Positions 11,441 to 20,944 of a stretch of 64,000 bases of DNA are shown here, in pieces. The position numbers and the translations under genes are program-made. The stretch covers positions 2,666,001-2,730,000 of the forward strand of contig NZ_JRMH01000001.1 of NCBI RefSeq assembly GCF_000803315.1. The letters are read 5' to 3'. A model generated the notes under the pieces. The model was not told where the DNA came from and made no database searches. It saw nothing but the letters and a program-made list of their open reading frames with translations. The DNA is from Pectobacterium actinidiae (GTDB lineage: Bacteria > Pseudomonadota > Gammaproteobacteria > Enterobacterales > Enterobacteriaceae). Each line of letters begins with the position of its first letter. Position 1 is the stretch's first letter.

Positions 11441-12230
11441 CTCAGCGCTCGACCGGACATTGGTCGCACGTCATCTACGCTTTCAGACCAACGGACGCAC
11501 TCTGACGGATGACGTTTCTCTGGAACTGCACAGTGGGGAAATCGTCGCGATTATCGGTCCTAACGGTGCGGGGAAATCCACCCTGCTCCGTTTACTGACC
11601 GGTTATTTGACGCCAGATGAAGGTGAGTGCTTGTTAGCCGGACAGCCTTTTTCGCACTGGCAGCCCGGCGCGCTTGCCAAAACGCGCGCGGTGATGCGTC
11701 AACATAGCGGTATGGCGTTTGCGTTTAGCGTAAGAGATGTCGTTGCGATGGGTCGCTCCCCTCATGGGCGCTATCCGAAAAATGATGATGTTATTCAGCA
11801 AGTCATGGCACAAACGGGCTGTCTGGAACTGGCTACGCGCGACTATCGTCAGCTTTCCGGCGGGGAGCAGCAGCGTGTACAACTGGCTCGCGTGCTGGCA
11901 CAGCTGTGGCACCCTGAACCGACGCCGGGTTGGTTGTTTCTCGATGAACCGACTTCGGCGCTGGATCTGTATCATCAGCAGCACCTCTTACGGCTACTCA
12001 AACAGCTTACACGCGAACAGCCGTTATCCGCATGCTGCGTCCTGCACGATCTGAATCTGGCCGCGCTGTACGCCGACCGTATTCTGCTGCTGCACGAAGG
12101 GAAGCTGGTGGCACAAGGCACGCCCGCGCAGGTGTTACAGATAGACACGCTGACCCACTGGTATCGCGCCGATCTCAGCGTCGGTTCACACCCTGACTAC
12201 ACCATTCCGCAAGTTTATCTGCGGCAATAG
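11433..12230 (+). CDS. hmuV: Haem ABC transporter, ATP-binding protein
   Basis: 265-aa ABC ATPase with Walker [11 protein letters not shown]-loop region VMRQHSG, signature [15 protein letters not shown], Walker [13 protein letters not shown] and the H-switch CVLHDLNLA. It powers haem import through HmuU. It is the last gene of the operon and is followed by a hairpin shared with the convergent selO gene. Confidence 0.95.
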   Translation: MTDSALDRTLVARHLRFQTNGRTLTDDVSLELHSGEIVAIIGPNGAGKSTLLRLLTGYLTPDEGECLLAGQPFSHWQPGALAKTRAVMRQHSGMAFAFSVRDVVAMGRSPHGRYPKNDDVIQQVMAQTGCLELATRDYRQLSGGEQQRVQLARVLAQLWHPEPTPGWLFLDEPTSALDLYHQQHLLRLLKQLTREQPLSACCVLHDLNLAALYADRILLLHEGKLVAQGTPAQVLQIDTLTHWYRADLSVGSHPDYTIPQVYLRQ

Positions 12231-12239
12231 TCTATTATC

Positions 12240-12264
12240 CCTGCTCCGGCCTAGCTGGAGCAGG
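12240..12264. terminator. Hairpin between convergent hmuV and selO
   Basis: CCTGCTCC (12240-12247) pairs with GGAGCAGG (12257-12264), loop 9 nt. It overlaps the last codons of selO and can act for both converging operons, though T-runs are short. Confidence 0.6.
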
Positions 12265-13702
12265 AAATCTCCAGATGCTTACCCCATTCTGGCGGTAGCG
12301 CCGCTAAATCGTTCATATCAGGCTGATCATCATACGGCCGACACAGCGCCTGATGCAGACGCGCCAGCACACTGATGTCGTCGTTTTCCGCCCGTTCAAT
12401 CGCCATTTGTGCCAGATAATTACGCAGAACATATTTCGGGTTCGTTGCATTCATCAACCGACGACGTTCCTCATCGCCCTGCTCTTCCTGCATCAGCCTC
12501 TGGCGATAGTTCGCAAACCAGCTATCAAACGCGGCTCTGTCGATGAATTCATCACGGAGCGGCGAGCGCAATTCTTGCTTCTCGCTATCTGCCAGCAGCC
12601 GGAACGTGCGGGTATAATCGCTACCTTCCTGCTGCATCAAACGCAGCAGCCCGACCAGCACGTCATTATCCTCCGGGCTCGCGGTAAATAAGCCCAGCTT
12701 AGCGCGCATCAGCGTGCCATAGTGCTGCATCAACGCTGGTTCATAGCGAGCAAGCGCACGCTCCAACGTTTCTGTGTCCATCAGCCCCGACAGCGCCTGC
12801 GCCAGACGATGCAAATTCCACAGCCCCACAGCGGGCTGATTATCAAACGCATAGCGCCCGCGATGGTCGGAATGATTGCAAATGAAATCAGGCTGGTAGG
12901 CATCTAAAAAGCCGTAAGGGCCGTAGTCGATGGTCAGTCCCAAAATCGACATGTTGTCCGTATTCATTACGCCGTGCGCAAACCCAACGGCCTGCCAATG
13001 TGTAATCAGCCGCGCGGTACGTTCTACCACATCACCAAACCACAGCTCATAACGACGCTCGTCGTTTTCCCACTGCGGCCAATAGCGGGCGATCACATAC
13101 TCCGCCAACTGACGCACCTTTTCTGGTTCACGGCGATAGTAAAAGTGCTCAAAATGACCGAAACGCACATGGCTTTCCGCCACGCGCAGCAACATCGCCC
13201 CCTTTTCTTCTTGCTCACGCTGAACCGGATGTGTGCTGGTGACAATCGTCAGCGCCCGCGTGGTGGGGATCCCCAGATGGTGCATCGCTTCCGAAGCCAG
13301 AAATTCGCGTATTGCTGAACGCAGTACGGCACGACCGTCGCCCATACGTGAATACGGCGTCAGCCCCGCACCTTTCAAGTGCCAGTCCATGCTGCGGCCA
13401 TCTGCCAACTGTTGTTCTCCTAGCAGGATGCCACGCCCGTCCCCCAACTGGCCGGCCCACACGCCAAACTGATGGCCGCTATAAACCTGCGCCAGCGGCG
13501 TCATGCCCGGCAGCAAACGCTCACCGCTCCAGACGGCGTCCTGTTCTGGCGTAAACCATTCAGACGACAGGCCGAGTTCCGCGGCCAATCCCTCGCTGTG
13601 ATAAAGCAGACGAGCGCCATGCAGCGGCGTCGGCTGTAGCGCGGTGTAAAATCCCGGCAGTTGATGAAAATAGTGATTATTGAATAACGGTGTTTGCTGC
13701 AT
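12251..13702 (-). CDS. selO: Protein adenylyltransferase SelO (YdiU)
   Basis: 483-aa pseudokinase-fold enzyme that transfers AMP from ATP to protein hydroxyls (AMPylation), linked in E. coli to oxidative stress. The N-terminal half carries [18 protein letters not shown] and the Lys-containing [12 protein letters not shown]. The catalytic block [19 protein letters not shown] contains D249, N250 and D259, equivalent to D252/N253/D262 of the Pseudomonas enzyme. The C-terminus ends ISCSS; a cysteine there is the usual bacterial SelO tail in place of selenocysteine. Position next to ydiV is conserved in E. coli. Confidence 0.95.
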   Translation of the reverse strand: MQQTPLFNNHYFHQLPGFYTALQPTPLHGARLLYHSEGLAAELGLSSEWFTPEQDAVWSGERLLPGMTPLAQVYSGHQFGVWAGQLGDGRGILLGEQQLADGRSMDWHLKGAGLTPYSRMGDGRAVLRSAIREFLASEAMHHLGIPTTRALTIVTSTHPVQREQEEKGAMLLRVAESHVRFGHFEHFYYRREPEKVRQLAEYVIARYWPQWENDERRYELWFGDVVERTARLITHWQAVGFAHGVMNTDNMSILGLTIDYGPYGFLDAYQPDFICNHSDHRGRYAFDNQPAVGLWNLHRLAQALSGLMDTETLERALARYEPALMQHYGTLMRAKLGLFTASPEDNDVLVGLLRLMQQEGSDYTRTFRLLADSEKQELRSPLRDEFIDRAAFDSWFANYRQRLMQEEQGDEERRRLMNATNPKYVLRNYLAQMAIERAENDDISVLARLHQALCRPYDDQPDMNDLAALPPEWGKHLEISCSS

Positions 13703-13888
13703 CCTGTCTCCCTAATACCACCCTGTTCAGGTGAAGAGAGCCATATGCTCACGACACAACGACTAACGGGTATGACGAAAGTGTAGAGGGATGATAATGA
13801 AATTAACACGGAGGAAATGCAGGGGTATTACTTTCACGATGGTATTCAGGAAAGACCGTCGCTCTCAAAGACGGTGGGAATAATTGAG

Positions 13889-14629
13889 TTAATCAATAAT
13901 TGCCGTGCGTTGCTCAAGCCTGTCAAAATGTACGGCGGGCCACATTTGGCCTTGAACGGCATCAATGTTTAGCGACCTCATTTTGTTCAGGCTCGCCATA
14001 GTATCGATCTCTGTGGCGACGATACTGATACCTGAATAGCTGTTTTTAATCGTCCGCAGTAAGGGTTCCATCATCAGCGTATTGCCCGGGCGCGATAAAA
14101 GCTGCGTGATAAACTGACGATCTAATTTCACTCCACGTACTAGCCCATCGTGCAAAGGTTTAAGCGTTGTTTTTCCCGAACCAAAGTTATCCAACCATAA
14201 AGGAACGGATTGACTCAAATTCAGCAGCGTGGCGTTTTCTTTCCCCTGCGATAGCTGAGGGAAGAGTTCATTAATCTCCAACAGCACAAAATCGAGACGT
14301 TTGATTTCGCTGCGCAGCACGTCGGATTTAATTAGCATTTCGGTTATTTGACGCCCAACCTTCAGCACGAGCTGAATGTGGTTATCAATAAACCATGCGG
14401 ATCTATCTTTGATAAAATGCAGTTGTTCACAAAAAAAATTATATTGTTGTCGTGGACTTAACTGCATGAGGAGAAGATCGGCTGGCATACTCAACTTGCC
14501 TGAAAGCCCATTAAAATGGCTGATCATTTCGACAGCCAGCAGCGTTCCATCCAACCTGAATATCGGCCAAAAAACGTAGTCACTGGTGTAATCAACAGCA
14601 AGATGGATGCGCATGATCCTGTACTGCAT
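13889..14629 (-). CDS. ydiV: Degenerate EAL-domain protein, YdiV-like anti-FlhD4C2 factor
   Basis: 246-aa single-domain EAL-like protein. The EAL motif is replaced by AVEMI, the DDFGTG loop by LDNFGSGKTTL, and the usual AEGVE glutamate by VATEID, so cyclic-di-GMP hydrolysis is unlikely. The stretches NELFPQLSQGKENATLLNL and GQMWPAV match E. coli/Salmonella YdiV (RflP), which binds FlhD, removes FlhD4C2 from DNA and delivers it to ClpXP. It lies next to selO, as in E. coli. The start is uncertain: no clear SD precedes 14629, and an in-frame ATG at 14614 is an alternative. The predicted role is repression of flagellar genes under poor nutrition. Confidence 0.85.
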   Translation of the reverse strand: MQYRIMRIHLAVDYTSDYVFWPIFRLDGTLLAVEMISHFNGLSGKLSMPADLLLMQLSPRQQYNFFCEQLHFIKDRSAWFIDNHIQLVLKVGRQITEMLIKSDVLRSEIKRLDFVLLEINELFPQLSQGKENATLLNLSQSVPLWLDNFGSGKTTLKPLHDGLVRGVKLDRQFITQLLSRPGNTLMMEPLLRTIKNSYSGISIVATEIDTMASLNKMRSLNIDAVQGQMWPAVHFDRLEQRTAIID

Positions 14630-14750
14630 AGCGATTAATAATAATCACATTACGTTATTATTATAGATGAATCTACAGCGCTTATCGCACAACGCACGAA
14701 AAGCGCCTTTCTGCCATGCAGCGGGGTCATTAAGCGTCCTACTTCGCGAT

Positions 14751-15767
14751 CTAGCGCAGGCTTTGTTCCAGCCAATTTGCCAGTTCCTGCAATTCGTTTT
14801 GCTGTTCGGGGAAGGTAGCGATCAGTGCCTGACACGTCGCCGCCAAGGCTTCTGGACGATACGCCGTTCCCTGTAATGCAGAGGCGAGTGCTTCTAGCGG
14901 CGCGGGGTTCAGGCTATCGGTATAAATCTGTGCACGGACAATCACACCGCGTTCCACATCGAAATGTAATTCAACGCCGCCCCAGGTAAAACGGTTATCC
15001 AGTAAGTGCGAGAAATCTGGTGCCTGACCGAAGTTCCATTCCCAGCTACTTTGACGCGCAAACTGTTCGCTGAATCCGGGTAGATCCGGGTGGGCAGATG
15101 GCGAGATGATTTCCGGCTCGCACTGTTCGCCAAAATAAGCAAAGAAGGCCTGTGTCACGGCCTGACTAATGACCTGATGATCGACAGAAGGCAGCAATTC
15201 CACCAGATTGGCGACGCGGGAACGCACGGACGTAATTCCTTTTGCCTGTAGCTTCTTAGCATCCGGGTTTAAATAATCCGCTAAACGACTGAGATCTGCG
15301 TTCAGCAGCAGCGTGCCGTGATGGAACCCGCGATCTTTGGTTTCGCGGTAGGCAGAACCGGACACCTTACGCACGCCGTCCGTGGTTTCCACCACCAGAT
15401 CGTTACGCCCCGAGGCACTCGCTTTTAACCCAAGCGAACTGAGTGCATCCAGAACAATTTGCGTTGAGACGCTTTTATCGTATTCCGGTTTGCCCGCCAT
15501 GAAGGTAAAGCAGGTATTACCGAGATCGTGGAAGACCGCTCCACCGCCGCTGCTGCGCCGTGCCAGCGTGATCCCATCCTCTTCCATCCGCCGTGTATTG
15601 CACTCTTTCCACGGATTTTGGGCACGACCGATGACTACCGTTTCCGCATTGCGCCATAAAAACAGCACCCGCTGCGTGGTGGGCATCTGGCGAAAAATGC
15701 ACTCCTCAACGGCCAAATTAAACCAGGGATCGTAAGAGTCGGAGATCAATAAACGCAGAGAGGACAT
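14751..15767 (-). CDS. lplA: Lipoate-protein ligase A
   Basis: 338-aa bifunctional lipoate ligase: lipoate + ATP gives lipoyl-AMP, then transfer to E2/GcvH lysines. It is nearly collinear with E. coli LplA from [22 protein letters not shown]. Motifs: [15 protein letters not shown] (adenylate/lipoate pocket), [21 protein letters not shown] with the catalytic lysine, and the C-terminal accessory domain (from about residue 250, [17 protein letters not shown]). The start at 15767 gives exactly the E. coli length; the reading frame extends 9 codons further to 15794. In E. coli, lplA is elsewhere, so its place between ydiV and nlpC is a rearrangement relative to that genome. Confidence 0.95.
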   Translation of the reverse strand: MSSLRLLISDSYDPWFNLAVEECIFRQMPTTQRVLFLWRNAETVVIGRAQNPWKECNTRRMEEDGITLARRSSGGGAVFHDLGNTCFTFMAGKPEYDKSVSTQIVLDALSSLGLKASASGRNDLVVETTDGVRKVSGSAYRETKDRGFHHGTLLLNADLSRLADYLNPDAKKLQAKGITSVRSRVANLVELLPSVDHQVISQAVTQAFFAYFGEQCEPEIISPSAHPDLPGFSEQFARQSSWEWNFGQAPDFSHLLDNRFTWGGVELHFDVERGVIVRAQIYTDSLNPAPLEALASALQGTAYRPEALAATCQALIATFPEQQNELQELANWLEQSLR

Positions 15768-15807
15768 GAGTGGAGAGCTCCATGCTGTCAACAAAATAAG
15801 GAAGGAA

Positions 15808-16284
15808 TCAGATACGGCGGGCCTGCCAGTACGCCCGTTTCCAGTACACGTTATCCAGCGATGAGCGGATTACACCCTGACTGGTAGAGGCATGAATAAA
15901 CTGGTCGTCTTTGTCATAAATGCCGACATGCAGCCCACTGCTGCCGCTGCCAGTTTTGAAAAAGACCAAATCGCCCGGTAATAGATTATCGCGATCAACA
16001 CGTTCGCCCAGTTCGGTTTGTTCTTCCGTGGTGCGCGGCAGTTGCATGCCAAACCTATCGCGAAATGTCAGGTAAACAAAGCCAGAACAATCGACGCCGT
16101 TACGATCCAGCCCACCATAGCGATAAGGCGTTCTGTACCATTGTCCGAGTTGATCGTTTAGCTGCACCATCACCATGATCGAATCGCTCAGACGCGCATT
16201 CGGCGGCGGATTATTATGCCGACTACTGCTACAGCCGACCAAAATCAGGCAGGCAAGAATCAAAGCGTGGCGTAAACGTATCAT
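15808..16284 (-). CDS. nlpC: NlpC/P60 family lipoprotein (peptidoglycan endopeptidase)
   Basis: 158-aa lipoprotein. The signal peptide ends in the lipobox LVGC (Cys18), so it is probably anchored in the outer membrane. The NlpC/P60 domain carries the catalytic Cys in [10 protein letters not shown], His in LHVGIYD and a second polar residue in [10 protein letters not shown]. Predicted to cut cell-wall peptide stems (D-gamma-glutamyl-diamino acid bonds). An in-frame ATG at 16296 is an alternative start; neither has a strong SD, and 16284 was chosen by similarity to E. coli NlpC. It precedes btuD in reverse order, as in E. coli. Confidence 0.9.
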   Translation of the reverse strand: MIRLRHALILACLILVGCSSSRHNNPPPNARLSDSIMVMVQLNDQLGQWYRTPYRYGGLDRNGVDCSGFVYLTFRDRFGMQLPRTTEEQTELGERVDRDNLLPGDLVFFKTGSGSSGLHVGIYDKDDQFIHASTSQGVIRSSLDNVYWKRAYWQARRI

Positions 16285-16431
16285 CGCGATTACCATAAAA
16301 CCGCCGAGGCCATAGACCTCTAGCGTTTGAAAATGCTAGGTATTGGGTTAATTTAGCGTTTAATCGGGGTAACTGGCAAGTAAAGGCGATTTTTCCTATT
16401 TCTGACGACGCCGATTTTCTCGCGACAGCAG

Positions 16432-17208
16432 TCAGGCGCTGCGCGTGATGATCCAGTTTCTGCCATCAACCACGTGCCGCTGAAACGCAACACCGAACAC
16501 AGGAGACAGCACGTCCGGCAGCATAACCTCCGCCGTTTTGCCCTGTGCCACCAGAGTACCAGCAGACAGCAGCCACACGCGATCCGCATGGTGGGCGCTG
16601 TGATTCAGATCGTGCGCGCAAACCATGACCGCGATGCCCAAACGACAGAGTTCGCTCAGTAACGCATCCAGTGCCACCTGCTGCGCCACATCCAGACTAT
16701 TGGCCGGTTCATCCAGCAGCAGCAAACGCGCGTGCGGATTAATCGTCGGCCAAATTTGCAACAGTGCCGCCACCAGCCGAACGCGCTGCCATTCTCCTCC
16801 TGACAGCTGCGCGAGTGGACGCGACAGCTTGTCGGTTAACATCAAGCTTTCTGCCAGAAAATGCACCACCTTTTCGACCGCGTCTTCCTGAGCCAACGGC
16901 GGTTGATGCCGTTGCCAATACTGGAATACCGGCATCAGCGCCAGCGGCGGTTGCTGCTGTGCCAGATAGGCACGCCGCACGGCAAGATCCGCTGCCGTAT
17001 AGTGCGACAGCGGCGTGCCAGCCAGATAAACTTCACCTTCCCCCTCCAGTAAGCCAGCCGCTCTTGCCAGCAAAGTACTCTTTCCCGCGCCGTTGGGGCC
17101 GATGATGTGCAGTAACTCACCACGACGACACTCTGCGTTCGTCGGCAACAAACGCGGCAAGACGCTAGCCTGCATCAGCTGTAATACTGGGGAAGTCTGC
17201 TGCGTCAA
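16432..17208 (-). CDS. btuD: Vitamin B12 ABC transporter, ATP-binding protein
   Basis: 258-aa ABC ATPase with Walker [10 protein letters not shown], signature LSGGEWQRVRLVAALLQ, Walker B LLLLDEPANSLDVAQQ and VCAHDLNHSAHHADR as the H-loop. Together with BtuC it imports cobalamin delivered by BtuF. The order btuC-btuE-btuD-nlpC matches E. coli. Its start codon directly follows the btuE stop. Confidence 0.95.
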   Translation of the reverse strand: MTQQTSPVLQLMQASVLPRLLPTNAECRRGELLHIIGPNGAGKSTLLARAAGLLEGEGEVYLAGTPLSHYTAADLAVRRAYLAQQQPPLALMPVFQYWQRHQPPLAQEDAVEKVVHFLAESLMLTDKLSRPLAQLSGGEWQRVRLVAALLQIWPTINPHARLLLLDEPANSLDVAQQVALDALLSELCRLGIAVMVCAHDLNHSAHHADRVWLLSAGTLVAQGKTAEVMLPDVLSPVFGVAFQRHVVDGRNWIITRSA

Positions 17209-17760
17209 TTATTTTGCCAACGCCTCTTCGATCGCTTTCACAATGGTGTCATGGTCAGGAGCCATATCCGGCGCAAAGCGATCAATCACGTTCCCTTCGC
17301 GATCCACCAAAAATTTCTCGAAGTTCCACAGGATGTCTTCTGGATTCTTGGGCTTACGGCCTTTATTGACCAAACGCGCAAAAAAGTCACTCTTCCAGGT
17401 TCCATTAGCTTCCGGTTGCTGACGAATCAACAACTGGTACAGCGGGTGACGGTTCTCGCCATTCACTTCGATTTTGCTGAACATCGGGAACTGAACGCCA
17501 AACGTCCCACGGCAGAATTCCTGAATTTCTTCTTCCGAGCCCGGTTCCTGCCCTGCAAATTCATTGGAGGGGAATCCCAGTACGACCAATCCTTTATCGC
17601 GATAGGTTTCGTAGAGTTTTTCCAACGCATCGTATTGTTTAGTCAGGCCACATTGAGAGGCGACGTTGACGACTAAAGCCACCTGCCCTTTAAACGCTTC
17701 AAACGTTGTCGCTTTTCCGTCAATGGTGGTCAGCGGAATAGTATAGATTTCAGTGCTCAT
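17209..17760 (-). CDS. btuE: Thioredoxin/glutathione peroxidase BtuE
   Basis: 183-aa glutathione-peroxidase-family enzyme, the same length as E. coli BtuE. The peroxidatic residue is Cys37 (ASQCGLTKQY), not selenocysteine; FPSNEFAGQEPG supplies the conserved Gln region and WNFEKFLVDREG the Trp/Asn. It reduces peroxides and is not needed for B12 uptake despite its operon position. GAAGGGAGC precedes the chosen ATG at 17760, and upstream in-frame codons are unconserved. Confidence 0.95.
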   Translation of the reverse strand: MSTEIYTIPLTTIDGKATTFEAFKGQVALVVNVASQCGLTKQYDALEKLYETYRDKGLVVLGFPSNEFAGQEPGSEEEIQEFCRGTFGVQFPMFSKIEVNGENRHPLYQLLIRQQPEANGTWKSDFFARLVNKGRKPKNPEDILWNFEKFLVDREGNVIDRFAPDMAPDHDTIVKAIEEALAK

Positions 17761-17811
17761 CGTTTTGCTCCCTTCAGTGATAAACAAGAGTGGATAGAAC
17801 AAGACATCTCG

Positions 17812-18807
17812 CTACAGTCGATTGCGTAATAGTAGCCAGATAAACCACGGCGATCCCAGCGTAGCGGTAACCACGCCTATCGGCAACTCGGCTGAACTCA
17901 GCGCAATGCGCGCGACGGTATCCGCCAGCAAAAGAACGCCACCGCCAGCCAACGCGCAGCCAGGCAATAAATAACGCTGATCGGTCAGTCCGCACAGCCG
18001 TAACATGTGTGGGATCACCAGACCAATAAACGCGATGATACCGGCCAGTGCCACACTCAGACCGACCTGTACGCCCATCACCAACACGAGAATAGTACGC
18101 CAGCGATAGACAGGGATACCCAACTGACGCGCCTGAATTTCACCCAGCGTCAGCCCGTTTAACACCGCCCCCTGACGACTCAACCACAGCACAAGCGGCA
18201 AGAGTGTCAGTATCAACCAACCGTGTCGCCAGTCAATGCCGCTAAAGCCGCCCATCATCCAATACATCAATTGGCGTAAATCGAGGCTGGTGCTGAAATA
18301 GACGGCCCAGGTCATCACCGCGCTACAGATAATCCCAAGCGCAATGCCAATGAGTAACAAGCGAGTATTAGAAATATGGCGGCGGGCAAAATGGAGTAAC
18401 AGAAAGGTAATCAGCAGCGCGCCAGCAATCGCGCTCAGGCTTAACATCCAGACGGGCAGCAATCCCTGCCCCAACAGCACCGTCAGCACTAAGGCCACGC
18501 CAGCGCCGTTCGCCACGCCCAAGAGCCCTGGTTCCGCCAGCGGATTATCAAAGACAGCCTGCATTACGATGCCCGACATCGCCAGACTGGCCCCCACCAG
18601 CATCACGGCCAGCGTTCTGGGCAAACGCAGTTGCCAGACAAAGAGCTGCTGCGCGTCATCCAGCCAGGCCGTTGGCCAAATCCAGCGCTCCCCCGCGCAC
18701 AGGCTGATGACCAGCGTGAGTGCAAGAAACGCCAACAGCAGTGCCAGACTCCGACGATCGCGTCTGCACTGCTGTTGTTTTAGCTGGCTGTAGTGGGGTA
18801 ACGGCAT
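17812..18807 (-). CDS. btuC: Vitamin B12 ABC transporter, permease
   Basis: 331-aa FecCD-family permease with ten predicted membrane helices. Motifs: [24 protein letters not shown], the [16 protein letters not shown] loop, and [14 protein letters not shown] at the ATPase contact. First gene of the btuC-btuE-btuD cluster. In E. coli ihfA lies immediately upstream; here the upstream neighbour is a methyltransferase gene, so the block boundary differs. Confidence 0.95.
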   Translation of the reverse strand: MPLPHYSQLKQQQCRRDRRSLALLLAFLALTLVISLCAGERWIWPTAWLDDAQQLFVWQLRLPRTLAVMLVGASLAMSGIVMQAVFDNPLAEPGLLGVANGAGVALVLTVLLGQGLLPVWMLSLSAIAGALLITFLLLHFARRHISNTRLLLIGIALGIICSAVMTWAVYFSTSLDLRQLMYWMMGGFSGIDWRHGWLILTLLPLVLWLSRQGAVLNGLTLGEIQARQLGIPVYRWRTILVLVMGVQVGLSVALAGIIAFIGLVIPHMLRLCGLTDQRYLLPGCALAGGGVLLLADTVARIALSSAELPIGVVTATLGSPWFIWLLLRNRL

Positions 18808-18928
18808 AGCGTGCTTTAGCGGGATATCACCCGGCGGTCATTAAGTAGTGTCATGTATGTTAAACGATTTCGCTTACCTTACACGCATTTTCCTTGTTAC
18901 CGCCACGCAACCAAAATGAAGACGATCG

Positions 18929-19693
18929 CTACTTCGTGCTACATACCGCAATATAGTTAAGCTGGTTCCGATTGCGGCGGAAGGTATGAAACATATTGAA
19001 GAACATACTGCGATTTTCTTTCTTCAGCGCATTTTTTACGATACGCGCCGCCCCCGCTAGCCCCTCATCATAGATCAGCCCCTGTGGCGTCAGCAGCGTC
19101 ATTGCGCCGTTATCGTAGCTGACCCGACTAAAACCACACTCCTGAAACAGCGTCACCCAGCGCTCACGCAGCATCGGCTGGGCATGCACGTTAATCGCTT
19201 TATGCATCTGTTCCACCGCCTGTAATGCCCCGGTATCCTTCTCGGAAAGCAACATGATATCGTGCGTAATCAGACGACCACCGGGTTTCAACACGCGATA
19301 ATATTCGGCAATAATCCGGCTCTTGGCCTTATCGGCATACATCGTGAGCATGGCTTCATTAATCACCACGTCAAAGTGATTATCGGGGAACGGCAGTTCC
19401 AGCGCATTGGCCTGCATAATCGTGACCTGAGAGGCTAAACCGTTCGCTGCTACATTTTCCTGCGCCTTCTGTAACGCGGCTTTATCCATATCCGCGCCAA
19501 TAACCTGACAGCCAAACCGACGCGCAATTTCCATCGCTGTGGTGCCCATATTGCAGGCAACTTCTAATACTACGCTGTCCTGCCGGAACCCGGCCTGACT
19601 GAGCAGCCATTCCGTTGCCTTTCTGCCGCCGGGACGCAAACGCTTTTTCCCCAGTCGGGCTAAAAATTTATGTCCAGCTTCATGATCGCTCAT
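18929..19693 (-). CDS. Class I SAM-dependent methyltransferase of unknown substrate
   Basis: 254-aa soluble methyltransferase. The SAM-binding motif I is VVLEVACNMGTTAMEIA; motif II ends in IGADMD; ANALELPFPDNHFDVVINEAMLTMY is the motif IV region; LKPGGRLITHDI follows. This resembles UbiE/small-molecule methyltransferases rather than nucleic-acid ones. A good SD (AAGGAG) precedes the ATG. It lies 11 bp downstream of a cupin gene on the same strand, so the two are almost certainly co-transcribed from the promoter region with a Fur-like box. The substrate cannot be told from sequence; I do not recognise a named gene. Confidence 0.85.
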   Translation of the reverse strand: MSDHEAGHKFLARLGKKRLRPGGRKATEWLLSQAGFRQDSVVLEVACNMGTTAMEIARRFGCQVIGADMDKAALQKAQENVAANGLASQVTIMQANALELPFPDNHFDVVINEAMLTMYADKAKSRIIAEYYRVLKPGGRLITHDIMLLSEKDTGALQAVEQMHKAINVHAQPMLRERWVTLFQECGFSRVSYDNGAMTLLTPQGLIYDEGLAGAARIVKNALKKENRSMFFNMFHTFRRNRNQLNYIAVCSTK

Positions 19694-19704
19694 ACTGTCA
19701 CTCC

Positions 19705-20049
19705 TTAATTCGGTGTTTTCAGCGTCTTCAACATCGTCAGCAACATACGCGACGACTGCTGCGCATCAACGGCATGTGGGATATTCGCGGGCATACGCAC
19801 CAGCGTGCCGGGCTGCGCGACGACAGGCTCGCCCCCGATCGTCAGCAATAATTCACCTTCAAGTACCATAACCAGTGCATCATAAGGCGCACTGTGCTCG
19901 CTCAATCCCTGCCCCTGATCGAAGGCAAACAGCGTGACATTGCCGCCGTCGGTTCGAGCCAACACACGGCTGGCGATACCGTGTTCGGTTGGGGTAATTA
20001 ATTCATGGAGAACCAGCGCCTGTGCCGCCGGGAGGGTATTTTCTTTCAT
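19705..20049 (-). CDS. Small cupin-domain protein
   Basis: 114-aa single-domain cupin. Motif 1-like FDQGQGLSEHSAPYDALVMVLEGE and motif 2-like PGTLVRMPANIPHAVDA are clear, giving potential His/Glu metal ligands (His in SEHSAP and PHAVDA). Similar small cupins occur beside Crp/Fnr regulators and in metal- or stress-responsive operons; no defined reaction is known. SD GGAG lies before the ATG. First gene of the cupin-methyltransferase pair, divergent from an Fnr-type regulator. Confidence 0.85.
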   Translation of the reverse strand: MKENTLPAAQALVLHELITPTEHGIASRVLARTDGGNVTLFAFDQGQGLSEHSAPYDALVMVLEGELLLTIGGEPVVAQPGTLVRMPANIPHAVDAQQSSRMLLTMLKTLKTPN

Positions 20050-20110
20050 AGAAACGCTCCGCTAGTGTCGATTCAGCGCGCCGTGATTTTGCTTGCCGAA
20101 TCCATGCAAG

Positions 20111-20125
20111 TGATTATTATTTTCA
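20111..20125. promoter_or_regulatory. Fur-like box in the cupin/Crp-family divergent promoter
   Basis: TGATTATTATTTTCA matches the 7-1-7 Fur consensus at 12 of 14 fixed positions, as good as the hmuS site. It sits midway in the 116-bp gap between the cupin and the regulator gene, so Fur could repress one or both directions. The region is AT-rich, so chance similarity cannot be excluded. Confidence 0.5.
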
Positions 20126-20165
20126 TTTACTAGCTTGATGGTAATACCAGCCTCTGGGAGGGCAA

Positions 20166-20882
20166 ATGACATTTGTCAAAAAGGCGCTGTCACCCGATGA
20201 ATACGGCGAGGTACTGTTTCAGCATGACTGGATGCGCGGTGAACCCAGCAATGTGGTGTGTGAGCTATTGGCTAAAAGTGAACGTCTGTTTTTCCAGCAC
20301 GATGACATTCTGTTTCGTGAAGGCGACAAAATGCAGCACTGCTTACTGGTTGAAACGGGAAAATTACAGGCCTTTCGCCATACCTATGGCGGCGATGAGA
20401 AGATTTTCGGGCAATTTGAGCGCGGTGAATTTGTCGCCATCGCCGCCGTCTTTATGGATCACGGCCGCTTCCCGATGAATATCCGCGCACAGAGCGACGG
20501 TCACACGCTGATGATCCCACGGCAAGATATTCATCAGTTTTGCTTGCAACGCCCGGAGCTGGCACTGCGTTTGCTCAATTATCTGGGCAAGAAACTCTAC
20601 TCGACGATCAACCAAATCGACTGGCTGACCTCCAGCTCCGCGCCACAGCGTCTGGCGGATTACCTACTGCGGCAGCACCACATTCAGCAAACCCAGCATC
20701 TGACACTACCGGTGAGCCGAGGCCAGCTTGCGACGTCATTAGGGATGCGCGGCGAAACGCTGAGCAGGCTCATGTCAGACTGGAAGCGACAAGGCCACAT
20801 TATCTATCGGGGTCATCAAGTGGAATTATGCGATCTGAATTATCTGAAAGAACTGGCTGCCGAAGCTCGGCGGACATTCTGA
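20166..20882 (+). CDS. Crp/Fnr-family transcriptional regulator
   Basis: 238-aa regulator with an N-terminal cyclic-nucleotide-binding-like beta-barrel (about 35-130; HDDILFREGDKMQHCLLVETGKL) and a C-terminal HTH (about 165-225; RGQLATSLGMRGETLSRLMSDW). The recognition helix holds E..SR as in FNR, predicting a TTGAT/ATCAA-type site. There is no N-terminal Cys cluster, so it is not an Fe-S oxygen sensor; a haem/NO sensor such as DNR/NnrR is one possibility. SD GGGAGG precedes the ATG. It diverges from the cupin/methyltransferase pair, its likely target. Confidence 0.88.
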   Translation: MTFVKKALSPDEYGEVLFQHDWMRGEPSNVVCELLAKSERLFFQHDDILFREGDKMQHCLLVETGKLQAFRHTYGGDEKIFGQFERGEFVAIAAVFMDHGRFPMNIRAQSDGHTLMIPRQDIHQFCLQRPELALRLLNYLGKKLYSTINQIDWLTSSSAPQRLADYLLRQHHIQQTQHLTLPVSRGQLATSLGMRGETLSRLMSDWKRQGHIIYRGHQVELCDLNYLKELAAEARRTF

Positions 20883-20944
20883 TTGATCGAAGCCTTTGTC
20901 GATTCAGGCATGGCAAGCGGATAGAACAATTTTGGATATACTTT

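Noticed and set aside
15768..15794. Nine-codon longer start for lplA
   Set aside because: The start at 15767 gives the same 338-aa length and first residues as E. coli LplA; upstream codons are not conserved.
20132..20146. Second FNR-type site (TTGATGGTAATACC) in the cupin/regulator promoter
   Set aside because: Only the left half matches; the right half fits 3 of 5 bases, which is within chance.
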